From Paenibacillus piscarius (GTDB lineage Bacteria > Bacillota > Bacilli > Paenibacillales > Paenibacillaceae): a stretch of 64,000 nt of DNA. The position numbers and the translations under genes were made by a program. Every line of letters begins with the position of its first letter. Within the stretch, counting starts at the first letter, position 1. The notes beneath the pieces are model-generated. The model made no database searches, was not told the DNA's origin, and saw only the letters and a program-made list of their open reading frames with translations. The stretch spans positions 124,001 to 188,000 of the forward strand of contig NZ_JAIEUI010000001.1 of assembly GCF_022234545.1 (NCBI RefSeq). Direction: 5' to 3'. Below, piece by piece: positions 18,540 to 26,810 of this stretch.

Positions 18540-20051
18540 ATGTACTTATCTCATTCATGGCTTCACAGACACAAGCTCACGGGAATGCTGGCTGCAGGCC
18601 TGATCGCATTGGCTGCCTGCTTGGGACTTGGCGGGACCATGGCCCATGCGGACCGCTGGGAGATTTTTGACCAGGGCGAGCATTTATTTTTGCCGGAGGG
18701 GCCTATAGAGGTGGGGGAGGTGGTGATGCTGCCGCTTCGCCCGGTCTCTGAGCGGTTTGGGTATACCATCGCCTCGGTCACGAATAAGGAGATTGTGCTA
18801 AGCCATAAAGACGGGCGTAAGGCCGTGATCCGCCTGGGCACCAAGACAGCCTTGCTCGAATATGAAGGCGGTGCCAAAGTACAGCTCATGGCGCAGATTC
18901 CGCGTAATTATAACGGAGCGTGGTTTATTGATCTGGCATTAGCTGGAGCGCTCGGCGGCCAAGGCCACTCTACGGTTCCCGGCACCAACTTCATTCAGCT
19001 TCGTCCCGTGGCGGGGGATGCGAAGGAGCAGCTGGAACGCCAGTATTGGTTCAGCTTCAAGGATCAAGGCCAGACCGTATTCGTGAACAACCAGGGGCAG
19101 GAGCAGCTGCAGACGCCATATACCTCCCAGCTGGACTTCGGTTATGATGAACTGCTGCCGGTGAAGAAGTCTGGTTATACCGCCGGGTACATGAACCGTG
19201 CAGGGGAGCTTGCCATTGATGCGCCGCACTACCAGCTTGGACTGTTCAGTGAAGGGCTGGCCTGGTTCAAGGATCTTGTGAATACAGAGAACGGCGGGGT
19301 TACGGTACGAATGGGCTATATGAACCGTGCGGGGAAGGTTATTATTCCGGGGATCTACAACCGGGCTTATGATTTCTCGGACGGACTGGCGAAGGTGACC
19401 CGGGCAGGCAAGACCTATTATATTAACCACAACGGTCAGATGGTGATCCCGCCGATCCCCGGGCTGCAGAACAGCGAGTCCTTCTCGGATGGTCTGGCGG
19501 CTGTAACCGTAAGAACCACAGCAGGCGGCAAAAGCGTCCTCCGGACAGGCTTCATCGACACCGCAGGCAAGTGGGTGATCAAGCCGATCTTTGATTCAGC
19601 GACGCCTTTCTCGGAGGGGGTGGCTACGGCAACGTTGAACGGTAAAAGCGGTCTCATCGATACCGCAGGCAAATGGATTGTGCAGCCCCAGTATAGCGGC
19701 GGGAGTACGTTTCTCGGACAGTTCCGTGACGGGCATATTCTGCTTACGCTAAGCGGCAAGCATGATTATACGCAGCGGCTTGTCGATACCAAGGGCAAGA
19801 TCATCACCGTTCCGGGCACCGGCCAGCTTACGGGATTTGGGGATGGCATGGTCTCGTATAATGACACAGGCGGCTATGGCTTCAAGACAGTTGCGGGACA
19901 GGTGATTGTCAAGCCGATGTATTCCTATATGTGGGACTTTACGGCCGGGGCGGGCAAAGGATTCATTGATTACAATGAGGTCTATGAAGCTCATCTGATC
20001 AATAAAGCTGGTAAAGTGGTGTGGAGCACCGGCTCTCCGGCTATAGAGTGA
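18540..20051 (+). CDS. Secreted WG-repeat protein with copper-amine-oxidase-like N-terminal domain
   Basis: 503 aa. An N-terminal signal peptide (hydrophobic core about 14-32, cleavage probably after AHA near residue 37) is followed by a stalk domain of the copper amine oxidase N-terminal type (about 45-125, LPLRPVSERFGY...). From about 195 to the end are several WG-type repeats, seen as recurring GYMNRAG, YINHNGQ, GFIDTAGKW and GLIDTAGKWIVQP units at 45-55 residue spacing. WG repeats are usually structural or binding modules on the cell surface. No enzyme motif is seen. TAGGAGGAGG gives a strong RBS. A terminator follows. Confidence 0.85.
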   Translation: MYLSHSWLHRHKLTGMLAAGLIALAACLGLGGTMAHADRWEIFDQGEHLFLPEGPIEVGEVVMLPLRPVSERFGYTIASVTNKEIVLSHKDGRKAVIRLGTKTALLEYEGGAKVQLMAQIPRNYNGAWFIDLALAGALGGQGHSTVPGTNFIQLRPVAGDAKEQLERQYWFSFKDQGQTVFVNNQGQEQLQTPYTSQLDFGYDELLPVKKSGYTAGYMNRAGELAIDAPHYQLGLFSEGLAWFKDLVNTENGGVTVRMGYMNRAGKVIIPGIYNRAYDFSDGLAKVTRAGKTYYINHNGQMVIPPIPGLQNSESFSDGLAAVTVRTTAGGKSVLRTGFIDTAGKWVIKPIFDSATPFSEGVATATLNGKSGLIDTAGKWIVQPQYSGGSTFLGQFRDGHILLTLSGKHDYTQRLVDTKGKIITVPGTGQLTGFGDGMVSYNDTGGYGFKTVAGQVIVKPMYSYMWDFTAGAGKGFIDYNEVYEAHLINKAGKVVWSTGSPAIE

Positions 20052-20078
20052 CCAAGGACTGGGCAGTGTAACGAAATT

Positions 20079-20131
20079 CCCCTCCGCTGGCAGCGAATGA
20101 ACATCGCTTGCCGGTCCGGAGGGGGTTTTTG
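20079..20131 (+). terminator. Terminator after the WG-repeat gene
   Basis: CCCCTCCG (20079-20086) pairs with CGGAGGGG (20117-20124) with inner GGCA/TGCC pairing, followed by GTTTTT. Confidence 0.85.
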
Positions 20132-20248
20132 GTGTGTGCTGTTAGGTGAGAATACATCAATTATGATCCTGCTTAGATCATTGTTTTGGGCCAGGGGGTT
20201 GATTAGAATTTGGGGTGTAGGCAATGTAAATGTAAAGGAGACGGTAAT

Positions 20249-21787
20249 ATGCTTAGATTGGTGAAGGTTGAGAACGGTATGGTCAAGGGCCTGCCCGCAG
20301 CCGATCCCCGGATTACGAGCTTCAAGGGAATTCCGTTCGCGGCACCCCCTGTAGGGGAGAACCGCTGGCGTGCACCCCAGCCTGCCGAAGACTGGGAGGG
20401 TGTGCTTCAGGCCCACGAGTTCGCACCGGTCTCCATGCAGGTCAGACAGGAGCTTGATGACAACAACATCTATACCCGTGAATGGGCGGTAGAGCCGGAT
20501 ATCGCGATGAGCGAGGATTGCCTGTACCTGAACGTATGGACCCCGGCCAAGCAAGCGGACGAGAAGCTTCCCGTGTATGTGTGGTATTTCGGCGGCGGGC
20601 TGCAGGTGGGCCATCCGGCGGAGATGGAATTCGACGGCGAACGGATTGCCCGCCGGGGCATCGTGGTGGTGACGATCAACTACCGGCTGAATATCTTCGG
20701 CTTCCTCTGCCATCCCGAGATTACGGCGGAATCGCCGGAGGCACCCGCCAACTTCGGCAACCTTGACCAGCAGGCGGCAACCCGCTGGGTGAAGCGCAAC
20801 ATTGCCGCCTTCGGCGGTGACCCGGACAATATCACGATCGGCGGGCAGTCTGCTGGCGGTGGCAGTGTCATGAGCCAGCTCACCTCTCCGCAGAACGAAG
20901 GCTTGTTTCAGCGGGCGATTGTTGAAAGTGGTATCTGCACAGACCTGTATCCGGGAACGCTGCTGCCGCCGCTTCGTGGGACATTGCAGGAGGCGGAACA
21001 GGACGGCATCGAGTTCTTCAAATATCTCGGCGTATCCACTCTTGCGGAAGCGCGGAAGCTGGATGCGGTCTATCTGCGGGACAAGGCTGTAGCGCTTGGC
21101 GGGTTCTGGGGAACGGTGGCCGACCAGAAGTTCCAGGTGGGCAACCCGTTCGATCTGTTCGTAGAGAACAAACGCTGGCAGGTGCCGGTCATGCTCGGCC
21201 ACACCTCCTCCGAGTTCTTCAGCACCCCGAAGGTGCAGTCCTACGAGGAGTTCAAGCTGCTCGCTGAGGATATGTTCGGGGAAGATGCGGAGACCTTCCT
21301 GGAGCTGAGCGGCGCTAAACCGGACAATGTGCAAGAAGCAGCAGAGCGGGCGGCAGTAAGCGGAATCGAATACGCGATCCGGATCGCCGGGCAGGCGAAT
21401 GCCGATACCGGGGGTGGAACACCGCTCTATTACTATAATTTCGATGCCGAGATTCCGGGCTGGGATAACCCCGGCACCTTCCACTCGGTGGATCTGTGGT
21501 TCTTCTTCGAGACGCTGGCCAAGTGCTGGCGGCCGTTTGTCGGCAAGCATTACGATCTGGCCCGCCAGATGTGCAATTATACCGCGCACTTCATCCGTAC
21601 CGGAGACCCGAACGGCCCGGATTCCACCGGCGAAGAGCTGCCGCGCTGGGAGCCGTACACCCCGGAAGCGCCTTACGGGATGCTGTTTGCTGACAAGGCG
21701 GAGTTCTTGAGACAGCCGCCCGGAGCGGTAATGGATTTTCTGGTGAAGCAATATTTCAAGAAGGCCAAGAAGCCTGTTAAGAGTTGA
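20249..21787 (+). CDS. Type-B carboxylesterase (para-nitrobenzyl-esterase family)
   Basis: 512 aa alpha/beta hydrolase, no signal peptide, cytoplasmic. The type-B signature FGGDPDNITIGGQSAGG carries the nucleophile S201; E322 (GHTSSEF) and H412 (TFHSVDLWFF) complete the triad at spacing close to B. subtilis PnbA (S189, E310, H399). The oxyanion-hole region is WYFGGGLQVG, where Y-F replaces the commoner I-H. ATG 20249 follows AAAGGAG at good spacing; an upstream in-frame TTG at 20210 has no RBS. It may deacetylate or deferuloylate imported oligosaccharides, but that is only suggested by context. Confidence 0.9.
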   Translation: MLRLVKVENGMVKGLPAADPRITSFKGIPFAAPPVGENRWRAPQPAEDWEGVLQAHEFAPVSMQVRQELDDNNIYTREWAVEPDIAMSEDCLYLNVWTPAKQADEKLPVYVWYFGGGLQVGHPAEMEFDGERIARRGIVVVTINYRLNIFGFLCHPEITAESPEAPANFGNLDQQAATRWVKRNIAAFGGDPDNITIGGQSAGGGSVMSQLTSPQNEGLFQRAIVESGICTDLYPGTLLPPLRGTLQEAEQDGIEFFKYLGVSTLAEARKLDAVYLRDKAVALGGFWGTVADQKFQVGNPFDLFVENKRWQVPVMLGHTSSEFFSTPKVQSYEEFKLLAEDMFGEDAETFLELSGAKPDNVQEAAERAAVSGIEYAIRIAGQANADTGGGTPLYYYNFDAEIPGWDNPGTFHSVDLWFFFETLAKCWRPFVGKHYDLARQMCNYTAHFIRTGDPNGPDSTGEELPRWEPYTPEAPYGMLFADKAEFLRQPPGAVMDFLVKQYFKKAKKPVKS

Positions 21788-21870
21788 TAAGTTCAGGAGT
21801 GTAGGTGGTGTAATAAGTGTCTAGTACTTGCTGAGGGTTGCCGTGCCCGATTAAGGTGCCAGGGTAGGCA

Positions 21871-22062
21871 TAAATGCAGTCTGTACAACTAAATAGCCTG
21901 ATGTGCCGCCGAATCTCTGTTTAGCTGTATTTCGTGCAATTAAAATGCCTCTACACCTGGATTTTCGCCCATCCGGGAAAATATAGTTGTACAAGAATGC
22001 AGTTAGAAGAGGAAAGCCTTCTGTTTCACTGTTTTTAGTTGCATAGAATACACTTATCTCTG
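21871..22062. repeat. Degenerate hairpin repeats, locus 5 (about 51-62 bp spacing)
   Basis: In the gap 21788-22124. TGTACAACTAAATAGCC at 21882 and CGTGCAATTAAAATGCC at 21933 are 51 bp apart. TAGTTG-type hairpins start at 21922, 21984 and 22036 (62 and 52 bp apart). At 21984, TAGTTGTA and TGCAGTTA pair completely if G-U pairs are allowed. Sequence is unrelated to the arrays at 4.1, 45.3 and 61.8 kb. Nothing else was recognised in this gap between convergent genes. Confidence 0.5.
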
Positions 22063-22124
22063 ATTATTCGCTACGAACGCAGCTTCAACCCTTACTGGAA
22101 TGTTGGAATTGACCTGACGTTGTA

Positions 22125-22889
22125 CTACCCTCTGCTCTGCCGCTGGTAATTGCGCGGTGTATATCCGGTCATCTGCTTGAATTGGCGGCAGAAGTGCTCC
22201 ACGTTCGGATACCCGCACCGGGCGGCGACCTCGGCGATGCTCTCGGTGCTGTAAACTAAATACTCCTTGGCCATGCGGATCCGGCTGTTGATGACATCCC
22301 CCATGCAGGAGAGGCCGAAGGCTTTTTTGTAAATATTCTGGAGATACCCTGGACTGATCTCAAGCACATCGGCCATTCTGGAGACGGTCCAGTATTCTCC
22401 GGGGTTACTCTGAATTAACGTGCGCAGCTTCAGCAGCTTGTAGTATTGCGGGGTAATATTGCCCTGGAAATAAGATTCCCACAGCTTGTTGAACAAGGCG
22501 CGCAGCAGCAGATCGATGGAGGAGGCCTTGCAGTCCCGGTCAAAATGATGCTCGCTGACCAGCAGCTCCACCAGCTTCCGGCAGGAGTCTGGATCACTTA
22601 ACGCAAAAGGGATACCGAAGGGCAGCGGCGATTCTGTAATATACGGCTCGTCTGCCTCAAAGCGAATCCAGTCATTGGCGAAGGGCTCGCCGCATGCTCC
22701 GTAATAGACCTTCTGCTGCGGACGGTAAAGAACCACCGTATGTTCAGGGTAGACCTTCAGCCCGCCGTGCACCCAGAACTGGGCCGGGGTCTTGGTTATG
22801 ACCAGGAGCCACTGCGAGCCTGCGGGCACATCCACGACAAAATTGGCAGCGTGTGTTGTATTGCATTCCACATAATGAATAAATGCCAT
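22125..22889 (-). CDS. AraC-family transcriptional regulator
   Basis: 254 aa. The N-terminal cupin-like domain (about 10-120) is followed by a C-terminal AraC double helix-turn-helix (about 150-250: WTVSRMADVLEISPGYLQNIYKKAFG and IAEVAARCGYPNVEHFCRQFKQMTGYTPRNYQ). GGAGGAG precedes ATG 22889 at 7 bp; the upstream in-frame start at 22913 lacks an RBS. It is a close paralogue of the regulator at 62081, with matching HYVE..., YITES and FNKL blocks. It is divergent from ABC importer A, its probable target. Confidence 0.92.
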   Translation of the reverse strand: MAFIHYVECNTTHAANFVVDVPAGSQWLLVITKTPAQFWVHGGLKVYPEHTVVLYRPQQKVYYGACGEPFANDWIRFEADEPYITESPLPFGIPFALSDPDSCRKLVELLVSEHHFDRDCKASSIDLLLRALFNKLWESYFQGNITPQYYKLLKLRTLIQSNPGEYWTVSRMADVLEISPGYLQNIYKKAFGLSCMGDVINSRIRMAKEYLVYSTESIAEVAARCGYPNVEHFCRQFKQMTGYTPRNYQRQSRG

Positions 22890-23013
22890 TCGCGCTCTCC
22901 TCCATGTAAACATGCTTAATTATAGCATGTTTTTTTTGCTGTTATGGACAGGTACGGAGGGGAGAATCGTCCGTTTATGTCAATGCCGGAGAAGGGAAGT
23001 AAAAATGTGAGCG

Positions 23014-23056
23014 TTGTCAATAAATAGGTGCCTCCCCCATAATGAAAGCGTAACCA
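23014..23056 (+). promoter_or_regulatory. Promoter and CcpA cre box of ABC importer A
   Basis: -35 TTGTCA (23014-23019), 18-bp spacer, -10 CATAAT (23038-23043). ATGAAAGCGTAACCA at 23042-23056 matches the cre consensus WTGNAANCGNWNNCW at every defined position and would cover the transcription start, so catabolite repression is expected. Confidence 0.75.
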
Positions 23057-23091
23057 AATAAAGACCACAAAACATGAACTGGGGGTTGACC

Positions 23092-24822
23092 ATGAACACA
23101 GGTACTGGAAAAGGCCCGGTGTGGCTGAAGAAAGCTTCGATTCTGCTGTTGTCTGCACTGCTGTTGTCCGCGTGCTCAGGAAAGCTGGAATCCGGCAACG
23201 GCAAGCAGGAAGCGGCAGCAAGCAATGATCCGCAGGCAAGCCCTGCGGCCGTCGATGAGAGTCCGCTCGGCAAGTATGATCCTCCGATTGAGTTGTCGTT
23301 CGTCAGAGACCTTAGCGATGTGGTAGAGAATAACGTGCTTGGCGTGCTGAAGGATGAGACGATTGACAACAACCGCTGGACGAAGCTGTATGAGGACCAG
23401 CTCGGGATCAAGATTAAGTATAACTGGATCGTGAAGGGCAGCCAGACTTCAGACCAGTATCTCCAGAAGATTAACGTTACGCTGGCCTCCGGCGATCTGC
23501 CGGATGTAACGCCGGTCAATGCGACCCAGCTCAAGCAGCTGGCCGATTCCGGCCAGATTGAGGATATGACGGCACTATACGAGAAATATGCTTCCCCGTT
23601 CACCAAGAAGGTGCTGTCGGGTGAAGGCACAAGTGTCTTCGATGCCGCTACCTTCGACGGCAAGCTGATGGCGATCCCAGCCCTGGAGTCCTCCATCGAA
23701 CGCTCGATGTACATCTGGATCCGGACCGACTGGCTGGAGAAGCTGGGCCTGCAGCCGCCGAAGACGATGGCGGACGTCCTGGCCATCTCCGAAGCGTTCG
23801 CCGAGAAGGACCCTGACGGGAACGGTAAGAAGGATACCTACGGTCTTGGGATTACCAAGGATCTGTGGGGTGGAGCAATGGGGCTGGAAGGCTTCATGGC
23901 CGGGTATAATGCGTACCCGAATATCTGGCTGGAGGATGGGAACGGCAAGCTGGTGTACGGCAGCATTCAGCCGGAAGTGAAGAAGGCGCTCCAGGTGCTG
24001 CAGGATATGGCCAAGAAGGGCCAGCTGGACCAGGAGTTCGGCGTCAAGGACGGCGGCAAAGTCTCCGAGCTGATCTCTGCCGGCAAGATCGGGATGGAGT
24101 ACGGTGAGCAGTGGAACTCCATCTGGCCGCTGCAGCTGAACCGTGACAATGATCCCAAGGCGCAGTGGCAGGCCTTCCCGATTGTCTCTGAATCGGGCGA
24201 TACGCCGAAGGTGCCGCTGAAATTCAGCACGACCCGCTTCTTCGCTGTGAAGAAGGGGGCGGCTCATCCGGAAGCCGTGATCAAATTGTTCAATCTCCAC
24301 CTGGAGAAGAACTGGGGCGAGACGGCCGAATTCGATAAGTACTATGCACCGCCGGAAGCGGAGAGTGTCTGGCAGCTGTCCCCGGTTACCCCGTATCCGG
24401 TAACGAAGAACGTAGACGCGTTCCGTGAGATCGATGCTGCCCGCAAGGCCGGGGACTTCTCGACCCTGAAAGGTGAAGCCAAGACGATCCAGGAGAAGCT
24501 GGAGTCCTACGCTTCAGGCTCAACCGAAGGCTTCTCTCTATGGGGCTGGGAGCGGATCTACGGCGAGCAGGGCTCCATGGGCATAGCTGACCAGTATATC
24601 AAGAATGACCAGTTCATTCAGGAGAAATTCGTCGGTGCTCCAACGCCGACCATGGTCGAACGCAAAACGACGCTTGAGAAGCAGCAGAATGAAATTTTCG
24701 TCAAAATTATTCTGGGTGAGCCGATTGAGAAGTTCGACCAGTTCGTGAAGGATTGGAAGAAGCTGGGCGGAGATCAAATTACGCAAGAGGTCAATGAATG
24801 GTACGCAGCGACTAAGAAATAA
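23092..24822 (+). CDS. Extracellular sugar-binding lipoprotein, ABC importer A
   Basis: 576 aa solute-binding protein of the LplA/large CUT1 type. Signal peptide with lipobox LLSAC (Cys28), so membrane-anchored outside the cell. A mature N-terminal low-complexity linker (about 29-60) leads into a periplasmic-binding-like fold with TWIWIRTDWLEKLG-type and DPDGNGKKDTYG calcium-loop-like motifs. The start ATG 23092 follows GGGGG. It is followed by a hairpin and two permease genes, then a YesM/YesN pair. An ATPase gene is absent, as is usual when a shared MsmX-type ATPase serves several importers. Probable ligand: oligosaccharide. Confidence 0.92.
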   Translation: MNTGTGKGPVWLKKASILLLSALLLSACSGKLESGNGKQEAAASNDPQASPAAVDESPLGKYDPPIELSFVRDLSDVVENNVLGVLKDETIDNNRWTKLYEDQLGIKIKYNWIVKGSQTSDQYLQKINVTLASGDLPDVTPVNATQLKQLADSGQIEDMTALYEKYASPFTKKVLSGEGTSVFDAATFDGKLMAIPALESSIERSMYIWIRTDWLEKLGLQPPKTMADVLAISEAFAEKDPDGNGKKDTYGLGITKDLWGGAMGLEGFMAGYNAYPNIWLEDGNGKLVYGSIQPEVKKALQVLQDMAKKGQLDQEFGVKDGGKVSELISAGKIGMEYGEQWNSIWPLQLNRDNDPKAQWQAFPIVSESGDTPKVPLKFSTTRFFAVKKGAAHPEAVIKLFNLHLEKNWGETAEFDKYYAPPEAESVWQLSPVTPYPVTKNVDAFREIDAARKAGDFSTLKGEAKTIQEKLESYASGSTEGFSLWGWERIYGEQGSMGIADQYIKNDQFIQEKFVGAPTPTMVERKTTLEKQQNEIFVKIILGEPIEKFDQFVKDWKKLGGDQITQEVNEWYAATKK

Positions 24823-24830
24823 TGCGCGGA

Positions 24831-24861
24831 TGGAGGAAGAAAGCACCCTTTTCTTCCTCCA
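24831..24861 (+). other. Intergenic stem-loop between binding-protein and permease genes (importer A)
   Basis: TGGAGGAAGAAA (24831-24842) pairs with TTTCTTCCTCCA (24850-24861). It probably stabilises the 3' end of the binding-protein transcript or partly terminates it. A stem-loop sits in the same place in importer B (47370-47394). Confidence 0.65.
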
Positions 24862-24894
24862 TTCCATTCTAGCCTGCAGATGTGGAGGATAACG

Positions 24895-25794
24895 ATGAGA
24901 TCGAAATTGCGCAAAGAACTGCCGCTTCATCTGATGCTGCTGCCGGGACTGATTATGATCATCCTGTTCTCTTACGTTCCGATGGCCGGTGTCATGATAG
25001 CGTTCCAGAAGTTTATTCCCGCCAAGGGCCTGTTCGGGGACCAGAAGTGGGTGGGCTTCGATAACTTTGAATATGTGATGAGCCTGCCGAATTTCACCCA
25101 GGTGCTGTGGAATACCCTGTTTATTTCCAGCCTGAAGCTGATTCTCGGCCTGATTGTCCCGCTTGTCTTCGCGATATTATTGAATGAGCTTGCGAGCAAT
25201 GTCATTAAGAGAACGGTGCAAACCGCGATCTATCTGCCTTATTTCCTGTCCTGGGTCGTGCTGGGGGGGATTCTGATTGATATTCTGTCCCCGTCAGGCG
25301 GGATCGTCAATGAATTCCTCGGCCTGTTCGGCGTCTCCAAAATCTTTTTCCTCGGTGATAACGACTGGTTTCCTTTTACACTGATCGCTTCGGATGTCTG
25401 GAAGAACTTCGGGTACGGCACGATAGTCTACCTGGCAGCCATTACGGGCATTGACCCCGGATTATACGAAGCAGCGACGATTGACGGGGCGAACCGCTGG
25501 CACAAAACATGGCATATCACCATCCCCGGTATCCGCATGGTCATTGTCCTGCTGTCGGTGCTCAGTCTGGGGCAGCTGCTGAACGCCGGCTTCGACCAGG
25601 TATTTAACCTGTACAGCCCGCAGGTCTATGAGAGCGGAGATATTCTGGATACCTTCGTCTACCGGATTGGGCTATTGGATGCGCAATATGGCGTGGCGAC
25701 GGCTGTGGGCTTCTTTAAGTCCATCATCTCGCTCACCTTGATTTCCAGCTCGTATTTCCTGGCTTACCGTTTTGCCAAGTACCGGATTTTTTAG
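24895..25794 (+). CDS. ABC sugar importer permease A1 (LplB-like)
   Basis: Inner-membrane permease, 299 aa, six predicted helices. The family EAA loop reads YEAATIDGANRWHKTWHITIPGI (about residues 195-220), which contacts the ATPase. The opening LHLMLLPGLIMIILFSYVPMAG is typical of LplB. TGGAGG precedes ATG 24895. It is followed 14 bp later by the second permease gene; the two would form the heterodimeric channel with the lipoprotein at 23092. Confidence 0.92.
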   Translation: MRSKLRKELPLHLMLLPGLIMIILFSYVPMAGVMIAFQKFIPAKGLFGDQKWVGFDNFEYVMSLPNFTQVLWNTLFISSLKLILGLIVPLVFAILLNELASNVIKRTVQTAIYLPYFLSWVVLGGILIDILSPSGGIVNEFLGLFGVSKIFFLGDNDWFPFTLIASDVWKNFGYGTIVYLAAITGIDPGLYEAATIDGANRWHKTWHITIPGIRMVIVLLSVLSLGQLLNAGFDQVFNLYSPQVYESGDILDTFVYRIGLLDAQYGVATAVGFFKSIISLTLISSSYFLAYRFAKYRIF

Positions 25795-25808
25795 AGGAGG
25801 GAGATCCC

Positions 25809-26729
25809 TTGCAGCAACCGCTGACGCCTAACCAGGCAGACCTAACTACTGTTCACCGTAAAAAGAAGTTCGACGGGATATCGGTGCTGAACGCCACCTT
25901 TCTCATTCTGGTCTCACTGCTCTGTATCCTGCCGCTTATTCATATTGTCGCTGTATCCTTCAGTTCAAGCGCAGCGGCATCCGCCGGATATGTCCGGCTC
26001 TGGCCGGTAGATTTCACGTTCGCTTCGTATATGTATACGATGAGCCGCACGGAATTCTGGCAGTCGATGGTGGTATCACTGACCCGGATCGGGATCGGGA
26101 CGCCGCTGAACCTGCTGCTGACAATCCTCGTGGCCTACCCTTTGTCCAAAGAGTCACATGCCCTGCGGTTCCGCAGTGTATATGCCTGGGCTTTTTTCAT
26201 CACTATGCTGTTCAACGGGGGGCTGATTCCCTGGTATACCACGCTCAAGGAGTACGGCTTGCTCGATTCGATCTGGGCGCTGGTGCTGCCCGGTGCGGTC
26301 CCGGTATTCAGCGTAGTGCTGCTGCTTAACTTCTTCCGCGAGATTCCGAAGGAGCTGGAGGAAGCGGCGCTCATTGACGGGGCCGGCCACTTCCGGACGG
26401 TCTGGTCCATCTTCGTGCCCATCTCCAAGCCTGCGCTGGCTACACTGGCCTTGTTCTCGATGGTGGAGCACTGGAACAGCTGGTTCGACGGTCTCCTCTT
26501 AATGGGGAATCCGGCAAACTATCCGCTGCAGAGCTATATTCAGACCATTGTCATCCAGCAGAACCTGTCGAATATGTCGCGTGATGCGATGCTGGACCTG
26601 GCGCTGATCTCGGACCGGACACTGAAGTCCTCCCAGATCTTCCTCGGCTCGCTGCCGATTATTCTGGCATATCCGTTCCTGCAGAAGTATTTCGTGAAGG
26701 GAATTGTACTCGGCAGTGTCAAAGGATAA
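25809..26729 (+). CDS. ABC sugar importer permease A2 (YtcP-like)
   Basis: 306 aa, six predicted helices, EAA loop EEAALIDGAGHFRTVWSIFVPISKP near residues 185-205, C-terminal FLQKYFVKGIVLGSVKG typical of YtcP-like CarB/MalG-type permeases. It starts with TTG at 25809 after GAGGAGGG. Partner of the permease at 24895. Confidence 0.92.
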   Translation: MQQPLTPNQADLTTVHRKKKFDGISVLNATFLILVSLLCILPLIHIVAVSFSSSAAASAGYVRLWPVDFTFASYMYTMSRTEFWQSMVVSLTRIGIGTPLNLLLTILVAYPLSKESHALRFRSVYAWAFFITMLFNGGLIPWYTTLKEYGLLDSIWALVLPGAVPVFSVVLLLNFFREIPKELEEAALIDGAGHFRTVWSIFVPISKPALATLALFSMVEHWNSWFDGLLLMGNPANYPLQSYIQTIVIQQNLSNMSRDAMLDLALISDRTLKSSQIFLGSLPIILAYPFLQKYFVKGIVLGSVKG

Positions 26730-26810
26730 ATTCAGGGAAGTTATGCATCAGCCTGCGCTTCTCCCGCCAATCAGGCTATAATGGTGAAAATGATTCTGGG
26801 GGGCCTGGCA

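Noticed and set aside
19991..21751. Long minus-strand open frame opposite the carboxylesterase
   Set aside because: The plus strand encodes an esterase with a full catalytic triad; the antisense frame has no family motif or RBS.
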